Origin: Streptomyces typhae
Lineage (GTDB): Bacteria > Actinomycetota > Actinomycetes > Streptomycetales > Streptomycetaceae
Assembly: GCF_009755605.1 (NCBI RefSeq)
Contig: NZ_WPNZ01000002.1
Location: 1-48,173 of the forward strand
DNA length: 48,173 bases
Reading direction: 5' to 3'
In this document: one piece after another, positions 27,463 through 33,490 of the stretch
Layout: each line of letters starts with the position of its first letter
How positions within the stretch are numbered: position 1 is the stretch's first letter
Notes under the pieces: model-generated
The model's database searches: none
The model's input: only the letters and a program-made list of their open reading frames with translations
What the model was told of the DNA's origin: nothing
Translations under genes and position numbers: made by a program

Positions 27463-28950
27463 ATGCTGTCCGAGCAGTCCGCCGCCACCGTCCGCGCGAC
27501 CCTGCCCGTCGTCGGCGCGGCCATCGAGGACATCACCGCACGCTTCTACGACCGTCTCTTCGCGGCCCACCCCGAACTCCTGCGCGATCTCTTCAACCGC
27601 GGCAACCAGGCCGCGGGCACCCAGCGGCAGGCCCTCGCCGGGTCCATCGCCGCCTTCGCCCGGCACCTCGTGGACCGCCCCGACGAGCGGCCGGACACGA
27701 TGCTGGCGCGCATCGCCCACAAGCACGCCTCGCTCGGGGTCGCGCCCGCGCAGTACGAGACGGTGCGCGAGCACCTCTTCGCCGCCATCGGCGAGGTCCT
27801 CGGCGACGCGATCACGCCCGCGGTCGCCGCGGCCTGGGACGAGGTGTACTGGCTGATGGCGAACGCGCTCATCGCGATCGAGGCGCGCCTTTACGCCGAG
27901 CGGGGCATCGGGGCGGGCCCGGACACCCTGCGGGAGTGGGAGGTGGTGGAGCGCGTCGAGGAGACACCGGACGTCGCCTCGTTCCGCCTGCGCCCCGCCG
28001 ACGGCACCCCGGCACCGGCGTTCCGGCCGGGGCAGTACGTCTCCGTCCAGGTGCGGCTGCCGGACGGGGCCCGGCAGATACGGCAGTACAGCCTGTCGGG
28101 GGCGCCGGGGGCGGGGGTGTGGCAGATCAGTGTGAAGCGGGTGCGGGGGTCTCGGGCCGAGGGGCCGGGAGCAGGGGTCGAGGGCTCACGGGCCGGGGCT
28201 GCCTGGACTGCCAGGGCCGGGGCCGACCGGACTGCCGGGGCGGGGGCCGGGGCTGCCTGGACTGCCGGGGCCGGGGGTGGCGTGTACGCCCCCGAGGGCG
28301 AGGTCTCCACCCATCTGCACACCCACGTCCGCGCGGGCAGCCGCCTGCGCCTCTCCGGGGCCTACGGGGACCTGGTCCTGGACGACGGCCGACGGACGAC
28401 AGGGGTGACAGGGGTGACAGGTGCGGCAGGCTCGGACGGAAGGGACGGCAAGGGCGACTCGGGCGGAAAGGGCGGCTCGGGCGGCGCGCCGCTGCTCCTC
28501 GCCTCCGCCGGGATCGGCGTCACCCCGATGATCGCGATGCTGCGCCACCTGGCGGCGACGGGACACCGCGCCCCGGTGACGGTCGTCCACGGCGACCGCT
28601 CCCCCGCCGACCACGCCCTGCGCGCCGACCACCTCGCGTGCGCGGGCGAACTCCCGGGCGCCGAGAAGCACTTCTGGTACGAGCACCCGGAGCCCGGCCA
28701 TCCGGCGGACCGGACGGGGCGGGTCGACCTGGCGGCGGTCGCGGTGGCGCCGGGGACACGGACGTACCTGTGCGGTCCGGTGCCGTTCATGCGGGCGGTG
28801 CGCGCTCAGCTCATCGCCAAGGGGGTCGCGCCCGCCGACATCCACTACGAGGTGTTCGGGCCCGACCTGTGGCTCGCGAGTCCCAGCAGCAGCGGACCCG
28901 TGGGCGAGGCGACGATGTCCTCGACGGTCACGGGGTCCAGGGCGGCGTAG
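27463..28950 (+). CDS. hmp: flavohemoglobin, nitric oxide dioxygenase
   Basis: A 495-residue flavohemoprotein, longer than the usual ~400. The globin domain (1-140) has the distal Tyr29 (RFYDRLF) and proximal His88 (HKHASLGV). The FAD-binding domain contains RQYSLS (207-212), and the NAD-binding domain has SAGIGVTP (348-355) and YLCGPVPFM. It oxidises nitric oxide to nitrate. Two Gly/Ala-rich insertions interrupt the FAD domain, at about 229-273 and 309-341. The C-terminus runs about 24 residues past the usual end (FGPDLWL) into the opposing nsrR gene. GAGGAGG supports the ATG at 27463. Confidence 0.93.
   Translation: MLSEQSAATVRATLPVVGAAIEDITARFYDRLFAAHPELLRDLFNRGNQAAGTQRQALAGSIAAFARHLVDRPDERPDTMLARIAHKHASLGVAPAQYETVREHLFAAIGEVLGDAITPAVAAAWDEVYWLMANALIAIEARLYAERGIGAGPDTLREWEVVERVEETPDVASFRLRPADGTPAPAFRPGQYVSVQVRLPDGARQIRQYSLSGAPGAGVWQISVKRVRGSRAEGPGAGVEGSRAGAAWTARAGADRTAGAGAGAAWTAGAGGGVYAPEGEVSTHLHTHVRAGSRLRLSGAYGDLVLDDGRRTTGVTGVTGAAGSDGRDGKGDSGGKGGSGGAPLLLASAGIGVTPMIAMLRHLAATGHRAPVTVVHGDRSPADHALRADHLACAGELPGAEKHFWYEHPEPGHPADRTGRVDLAAVAVAPGTRTYLCGPVPFMRAVRAQLIAKGVAPADIHYEVFGPDLWLASPSSSGPVGEATMSSTVTGSRAA
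28191..28276 (+). repeat. 54-bp-offset duplication inside hmp
   Basis: A 32-bp segment starting GGCCGGGGCTGCCTGGACTG (28191-28222) recurs at 28245-28276 with one mismatch. The offset of 54 bp equals 18 codons and keeps frame. It accounts for much of the first low-complexity insertion in the flavohemoglobin. Confidence 0.85.
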
Positions 28951-29348
28951 AAGGCCTCCTGGGCCCGGCGCAGGGCGCCGCGCAGGCGGCAGCCGGAGTT
29001 CAGCGGGCACGGGGTCGCGCCCTCGCACTCCACCACGTCGCCGTCGCCCTCGAAGTGCCGTACGACGGCGCCGACGGAGGCCCGGCGCCCCGCCCCCGTC
29101 ATGGAGAGCCCGCCGCCCCTGCCGCGGCGGGCCTCCACGAGGCCGAGACGGCGCAGGGTGGCGACGACCTTGGCCGCGTGGGTGTAGGGGACCGCCATGT
29201 CGGCGGCGACCTCACGGGTCGTCGGCGCGGTGCCGGTACCGGGGGCGGTACCCGTACCGGGGGCGGTACCCGTACCGGCAGCCCTGTCCGCGACGGCGAG
29301 CCTCATCAGGACGCGCAGCGCGAGGTCGGTGGAGTGCAGGAGCCGCAT
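28845..29348 (-). CDS. nsrR: NsrR, nitric-oxide-sensing Rrf2 repressor
   Basis: A 167-residue Rrf2-family regulator with a winged helix-turn-helix (REVAADMAVPYTHAAKVVAT, then GRGGGLSM in the wing). Three Cys (108, 114, 120, in VECEGATPCPLNSGCRL) plus Asp8 match the [4Fe-4S] ligands known for Streptomyces NsrR. NO damage of the cluster relieves repression of hmp. Relative to the remembered S. coelicolor protein, a 15-residue insertion made of GTGTAP repeats (about 25-42) lies between the first helix and the helix-turn-helix. The 3' end overlaps the convergent hmp gene by 106 bp. The ATG at 29348 matches the family N-terminus. Confidence 0.92.
   Translation of the reverse strand: MRLLHSTDLALRVLMRLAVADRAAGTGTAPGTGTAPGTGTAPTTREVAADMAVPYTHAAKVVATLRRLGLVEARRGRGGGLSMTGAGRRASVGAVVRHFEGDGDVVECEGATPCPLNSGCRLRGALRRAQEAFYAALDPVTVEDIVASPTGPLLLGLASHRSGPNTS
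29236..29278. repeat. 18-bp microsatellite-like repeat inside nsrR
   Basis: GTACCGGGGGCGGTACCC repeats at 29236-29253 and 29254-29271, with a partial third copy to 29278. The 18-bp unit encodes six residues (GTGTAP on the minus strand), so copy-number change would keep frame. Confidence 0.85.
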
Positions 29349-29425
29349 GCCAGCGAGCGTAGGTAATCGGCATGCGCGGTTCAAATAAAGATCGCCGCGG
29401 CCGGGGGCCGGGACCGGAGACGGGG

Positions 29426-29517
29426 CCCGCACGTCCGGCATCACGAGGCCCCCACGACCGGCATCACGAGTCCCGCACGTCCGGCATCACGAGTCCCGCA
29501 CGTCCGGTATTTGCGGG
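29426..29517. repeat. four 23-bp direct repeats upstream of the DUF3105 gene
   Basis: Copies at 29426-29448, 29449-29471, 29472-29494 and 29495-29517 have an exact 23-bp period; the consensus starts CCCGCACGTCCGGCATCACG. The fourth copy diverges in its second half. The array lies in the 294-bp intergenic region between nsrR and the gene at 29643. The spacing of about two helical turns would suit an array of protein-binding sites. Confidence 0.8.
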
Positions 29518-29642
29518 AGCGGCCCTTCCCTCCACCGGCCTGAAGGCTACGATCAACGCACTCGCACCGCCCCGCACCGCCTCCGCACCACCACCCCGTA
29601 CAACCCATCCCGATTCCGTCCCTTTCCGCAGAAGGACACACC

Positions 29643-30320
29643 ATGGGTTCCGCCAAGAAGTCGAGCAGCGCCGAGCGCAAGGCCCGGATAGAGGAGATGC
29701 GGCGCGCCGAACGCGCCCGCGAGCGCCGCAACCGCGCCCTCACCATCACTCTGAGCGCCGTCATCGTCGCCGCGGTCGGCATCGGCGGTTTCTTCCTCAT
29801 CTCCAGTGCCGATGACGACTCGGACGGTGACAGCGGGAAGGCGGGGGACGCGAAGGCCGTGGCCAAGTTCACCACCACCGGAGACGGCGAGCGGGTCTGG
29901 GACGCCAAGAAGCTGGGCCGCACCCATGTCAACGGGAAGGTGAACTACCCGGTGACACCGCCGGTGGGCGGGAACCACAATCAGGTGTGGATGAACTGCA
30001 ACGGCGACGTCTACACCAAGGAACTCCCGAACGAGAACGCCGTGCACTCCCTGGAGCACGGCGCGGTGTGGGTGACGTACAACGACCAGGCGAAGCCCGC
30101 GGACCTGAAGAAGCTGGAAGCGAAGGTCAAGAAGACCCCGTACTCGCTGATGAGCCCCGTGAAGAAGCAGAAGGACCCGATCCTCCTGTCGGCGTGGGGC
30201 CACCAGCGCGTGGTCGAGGGCGCGGACGACAAGAAGGTGGACGCCTTCTTCTCCACCTACGTCCAGGGCAAGCAGACCCCCGAGCCCGGTGCGGCCTGCA
30301 CCAACGGTCTGGGCCAGTGA
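29643..30320 (+). CDS. DUF3105 membrane-anchored protein
   Basis: A 225-residue protein. A charged cytoplasmic N-terminus (residues 1-30) precedes one membrane helix (about 31-54, ALTITLSAVIVAAVGIGGFF), and the DUF3105 domain lies outside the cell. Its hallmarks are NYPVTPPVGGNHNQVWMNCN, VYTKELPNENAVHSLEHGAV and LSAWGHQRVV; the conserved His and Cys residues suggest metal binding or a redox role. The gene pairs with the downstream DUF305 gene, which starts inside its stop codon (GTGA overlap), as seen in other actinomycetes. Biochemical function is not established. Confidence 0.9.
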   Translation: MGSAKKSSSAERKARIEEMRRAERARERRNRALTITLSAVIVAAVGIGGFFLISSADDDSDGDSGKAGDAKAVAKFTTTGDGERVWDAKKLGRTHVNGKVNYPVTPPVGGNHNQVWMNCNGDVYTKELPNENAVHSLEHGAVWVTYNDQAKPADLKKLEAKVKKTPYSLMSPVKKQKDPILLSAWGHQRVVEGADDKKVDAFFSTYVQGKQTPEPGAACTNGLGQ

Positions 30321-30973
30321 GGAAGCGCACGGACTGGGTGATCGGCGCCGTCGCGGGCGCGGTGCTCGCGGCGGCCGGCATCACGGCGGCCGTGGCGTCC
30401 GACTCCTCGGGGCCCTCGGGCTCATCGGGGTCCGACGGCTCCGCCGAGTCGACCCGTACGCCGTCGAACACCTCCGCCGACGCCGGGTTCGCCCGCGACA
30501 TGTCGGTGCACCACCAGCAGGCCGTCGAGATGTCGTACGTCGTCCGCGACCGCACCGAGAACGAGGAGATCCGCCGCCTCGCCTACGACATCGCCCAGAC
30601 CCAGGCCAACCAGCGCGGCATGATGCTCGGCTGGCTGGACCTGTGGGAACTCCCCAAGGTGTCGCCCGGCGACCCCATGGAGTGGATGGACATGGCGGGC
30701 GCCCCCTCCCCCGGCGACGGCTCCCTGATGCCGGGCATGGCCACGAACGCCGAGATGAGACGACTCGGCGAACTGAACGGCAAGCAGGCCGAGATCTTCT
30801 ACCTGAAGCTGATGACCGCCCACCACAAGGGGGGCATCCACATGGCCGAGGGCTGCGTCGAGCGCTGCGCGGTGCCGGTGGAGAAGCGGCTGGCGCAGGG
30901 GATGGTGGAGTCGCAGGAGTCGGAGGTCGAGCTGATGGCGGATCTGCTGCGGGCGCGGGGCGCGAAGCCGTAG
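30317..30973 (+). CDS. DUF305 exported protein
   Basis: A 218-residue protein with an N-terminal hydrophobic anchor (about 7-28), a Ser/Gly-rich linker and a DUF305 helical domain (about 55-215). The two hallmark His pairs are FARDMSVHHQQAVEMSYVV and YLKLMTAHHKGGIHMAEGC, the ferritin-like His/Met pattern linked to copper or other metal handling. The GTG start at 30317 overlaps the preceding stop by the GTGA arrangement, so it is translationally coupled to the DUF3105 gene. A metal-related envelope function is inferred. Confidence 0.9.
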   Translation: MRKRTDWVIGAVAGAVLAAAGITAAVASDSSGPSGSSGSDGSAESTRTPSNTSADAGFARDMSVHHQQAVEMSYVVRDRTENEEIRRLAYDIAQTQANQRGMMLGWLDLWELPKVSPGDPMEWMDMAGAPSPGDGSLMPGMATNAEMRRLGELNGKQAEIFYLKLMTAHHKGGIHMAEGCVERCAVPVEKRLAQGMVESQESEVELMADLLRARGAKP

Positions 30974-30979
30974 GAACCG

Positions 30980-31011
30980 GCGTTACCGGGCGGCTCGCGT
31001 TACCGGGCGGC
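30980..31011. repeat. 15-bp direct repeat over a stop codon
   Basis: GCGTTACCGGGCGGC occurs at 30980-30994 and 30997-31011, a 17-bp period. The second copy contains the TAA stop of the minus-strand gene ending at 31000. It marks the left edge of the accessory cassette. Confidence 0.75.
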
Positions 31012-31365
31012 GGCCCGCTCGATGGCCTCGAAGATGTCCGCGTCGGTCAGTTGCTGCCATGCGGGCAGGTCGGCCCAGTCGGCGACGTAGCTCGGCTTGG
31101 GGTCCTCGAAGTGCTTGTGGATCTGCACGATCCAGCAGAGGGCGACGAACCGCCCCTTCTGCTCGCGCGACAGCTTCGCGGTGCTGCCGCCGCCGACGCG
31201 GACGAAGTCCTCGACCTGAGCGCACACCGCGGCGGCCGCGTCCCGTTCCCAGTCGGGCGTCTCCTCCCACGGCGCGACGTACCCGGGCTTGGGTTCTCCG
31301 GGGTAGTGCCTGCGCACACCGGCAATCCAGGCCTCGCGGAAGATGCGCCCGTTCTCGGTCTGCAC
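31000..31365 (-). CDS. small protein with internally duplicated domain
   Basis: A 121-residue soluble protein of unknown function. Two similar ~35-residue units are visible: residues 13-46 (WIAGVRRHYPGEPKPGYVAP and on) and 78-112 (WIVQIHKHFEDPKPSYVADW and on). They share W-I-x3-[RH]-[RK]-H-[YF]-x2-PKP-x-YV-A-x-W-x4-P-x-W. The Trp/Pro/Tyr pattern resembles an interaction or binding module. The GTG at 31365 is preceded by GGGGAG. It is the last gene of the minus-strand group 33363-31000 and follows the kinase-like gene by 18 bp. Confidence 0.75.
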   Translation of the reverse strand: MQTENGRIFREAWIAGVRRHYPGEPKPGYVAPWEETPDWERDAAAAVCAQVEDFVRVGGGSTAKLSREQKGRFVALCWIVQIHKHFEDPKPSYVADWADLPAWQQLTDADIFEAIERAAAR

Positions 31366-31383
31366 GACAACTCCCCTGGTGGG

Positions 31384-32241
31384 CTACTGCGTTTCCGGCC
31401 TCAGTGTCCCGCAGACCTCACGCATGTCCGGCCGATCGCGAGGCTCGGGGCGCAGCATGTCGTCGACGAGCCGTCCCAAGGGGCCCGCGATGTTCACGGG
31501 GCGGTGTGACTTGCCGACGACGGCCCGGCGCTGTTCGGTCCGGGGCGCGTCATCGGGGTACGCCACGTGGCGCCATCCCGTTGCCGCCATGAACAGCGCC
31601 GCGCCGAGCCCGTACACGTCCGCTTCCCGCGTCGGCGCCGCCTCACCGCTCTCCAACACGCGGCGTGCGATCTCCGGGGCTTCGTAGTGCACGAGGCAGC
31701 CCCGGTACGGGAAGTCGAACCGGGCCGGGACCTTCGCGCCACGGACCAGTGCCAGGTCGATGAGCGCTGCCCGCCCTGGTCCGTCGCCGAGGATGAAGTG
31801 GGCCGGCTGCACGTCGCCGTGTACGTACCCCTTGTCGTGCAGTTGGGCGAGAGCATCGGCGCACGCTAGGGCGTCAGACAGCGGCGGTCGGCTCAGCGCG
31901 TGCCGGGTACGGTGCGGCGTCCACCGGCTCTGCAGATCGGTACCCGAGTGCCAGGGCTGCACATTCCATGTGCCCTGCGCCCACACTCCGTACGTGGCCG
32001 TGGCGCTGCCGAGTTCCTGCAGCACCACACCTTCCCGAGCGGGCGCGAGGGCGGTCCAGTCGGCGGCGCCCCAGTGCTCCGTGGCCGCGACGGGGTACCC
32101 GAGTTTCACGGCGTACTGCGCTTGCCCGCACCGCACATGCCAGACGGTGGATCCACGCCGGTCGAGCACGAGGCGAGAGTCCGTGGGGTTGAGGATCGCG
32201 AGGATCGCAGCCGGGATGGACGGGGCTTCGGGGGCGGGCAC
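31384..32241 (-). CDS. soluble Ser/Thr protein kinase-like protein
   Basis: A 285-residue protein with a compact kinase fold and no membrane or PASTA domains. The ATP-lysine is Lys46 (QYAVKLG), the catalytic-loop equivalent is HGDVQPAHFI with Asp143, the DFG equivalent is Asp162 in IDLAL, and APE is at 188-190, so key catalytic residues are present. The usual loop Asn is replaced by His148. The glycine-rich loop is weak (LDRRGSTVWHVRCG). The GTG at 32241 follows AAAGGA. Its substrate may be a product of the adjacent small genes; that is inference from position. Confidence 0.78.
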   Translation of the reverse strand: MPAPEAPSIPAAILAILNPTDSRLVLDRRGSTVWHVRCGQAQYAVKLGYPVAATEHWGAADWTALAPAREGVVLQELGSATATYGVWAQGTWNVQPWHSGTDLQSRWTPHRTRHALSRPPLSDALACADALAQLHDKGYVHGDVQPAHFILGDGPGRAALIDLALVRGAKVPARFDFPYRGCLVHYEAPEIARRVLESGEAAPTREADVYGLGAALFMAATGWRHVAYPDDAPRTEQRRAVVGKSHRPVNIAGPLGRLVDDMLRPEPRDRPDMREVCGTLRPETQ

Positions 32242-32330
32242 AGGTGTCCTTTCGACGGGGCGGAGCCGACCCGTACAACCTCCGGATCGGCTCTGCCGTG
32301 AAGTGACCGGACGCTACTCCGGGCGGTGCG

Positions 32331-32774
32331 TCACTGCTGGCCGTACGGGCGTCCGCAGTCCGAGTCGCACTGCGCCGTGTTCTCACCGTTCACGGTCCAC
32401 ACGTCGTCCAGGACCAGGAAACCCGCGCCTTTGACGGCGAGCGCGGATGCCGTGACTGCCTTGGCCGTTCGGCCGCCCGTGCCGGGCTCGGGGTTGTGGT
32501 GCAGGAAGCGTCCCGCGAACTTCTGGCAGAACGTGTCGTACGCCCGCGTGTGCAGGATGAAGGCGTGCAAGCCGTCGTCCACGTCATCGCTGGGCATCAT
32601 GCTGACGCCCGCCTGCGCAGCGGTGGCCACGAATGCCAGCGCTTGATCGGTGATGGCCTCAGCGCGATCCTGCGGGTGCTTGGACTGATGGCGCACGAGG
32701 TGCGCGATGCTGCCGAACAGCTCTTCGCTGACGAGCGCGCGGCCCGTCTTCAACTCGTTCGTCACTACGGTCAT
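32331..32774 (-). CDS. glycine-rich-domain-like protein (GRDP/PF07173 type)
   Basis: A 147-residue protein. The central block DDGLHAFILHTRAYDTFCQK and FAGRFLHHNP matches the signature of glycine-rich-domain-like proteins, with His70, His75, Cys83, His92 and His93 as potential metal ligands. A hydrophobic segment (about 105-123) and a short tail with two more Cys (Cys136 and Cys140, in QCDSDCGRPYG) follow. GGAGGG before the ATG at 32774 sets the start; an upstream in-frame start is unlikely. It lies between the unknown gene at 33363 and the kinase-like gene, on the same strand. Function unknown. Confidence 0.7.
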   Translation of the reverse strand: MTVVTNELKTGRALVSEELFGSIAHLVRHQSKHPQDRAEAITDQALAFVATAAQAGVSMMPSDDVDDGLHAFILHTRAYDTFCQKFAGRFLHHNPEPGTGGRTAKAVTASALAVKGAGFLVLDDVWTVNGENTAQCDSDCGRPYGQQ

Positions 32775-32877
32775 GGCGTGTTCCCTCCTACTTGTTGTTC
32801 GGTTGACGGCTCGCCGACTCACGACGACGACTCACGCGATGCGAGCAGATGCGGTCAGGCCACCGTGCGGACGAGCC

Positions 32878-33363
32878 TCAAGAGCTACGTCCGGCACAGG
32901 CGGCCGTCGGTATTCGTGGCTCGTCGCCCAACTGGCCCGCGAGCACGTCCACGGGCACGTCCACGGGGACAACCCACACGCAGTAGGTCCCTGAGTGGTC
33001 GGCGGCCGCGAGCGTGAACGGCCATCCGGCACGCAGTCGGTCACGCGCGGCTTGCCGGCTTCCTCCGTCCGCGCACCATGTCCGCAACTCGGTCGGCACG
33101 TCGGGGGCCCACGCAGGCAGGTGGAGCATCACCAGGGCATCCGGCGCGTCCGCGAGCCACGGCGCACACGGCTCCGGGTCCAGCGCGTCCGCGATGCGGT
33201 GGGCCTGCGTGCCCACCCAACGCATCATGATCCCGAGGTACGGGGTTTCGAGCGTGCCGAGCACGACCCGGACCTGCTGCCCGTCGACGGGGCCCGTGCC
33301 GACCGCTTCGGCGTGGTACTCCCGCCGGATCGACGGTGTCGACTCCTGCCCGGCCACATGCAC
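32878..33363 (-). CDS. hypothetical protein
   Basis: A 161-residue soluble protein, not recognised. It has a mixed alpha/beta look, with YLGIMMRWVGTQAHRIADAL, ALVMLHLPAWAPDVPTELRT and GTYCVWVVPVDVPVDVLAGQ. The GTG at 33363 has GGAGC upstream at long spacing; an in-frame GTG at 33357 is possible. It is the first gene of the minus-strand group and is divergent from the XRE/TPR regulator across 127 bp that include an 8-bp palindrome CGGTACCG (33425-33432). Confidence 0.6.
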   Translation of the reverse strand: MHVAGQESTPSIRREYHAEAVGTGPVDGQQVRVVLGTLETPYLGIMMRWVGTQAHRIADALDPEPCAPWLADAPDALVMLHLPAWAPDVPTELRTWCADGGSRQAARDRLRAGWPFTLAAADHSGTYCVWVVPVDVPVDVLAGQLGDEPRIPTAACAGRSS

Positions 33364-33490
33364 GGCTCAGCTCCGATCGCCGACGATCTCTACTGCCTCT
33401 ACGTAATCGCGTAGCCACACAGAGCGGTACCGTTACGGCGTCGCAGGAGTATGAAAGCCATGAAAGCGGGCCGTACGCGGGGAGCCGGAC

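Noticed and set aside
28147..28488. Frameshift or pseudogene in hmp
   Set aside because: The frame continues through both insertions and all downstream FAD/NAD motifs remain intact.
29349..29385. NsrR operator upstream of nsrR
   Set aside because: Only a GCAT half-site is present; the second arm does not pair well enough to call.
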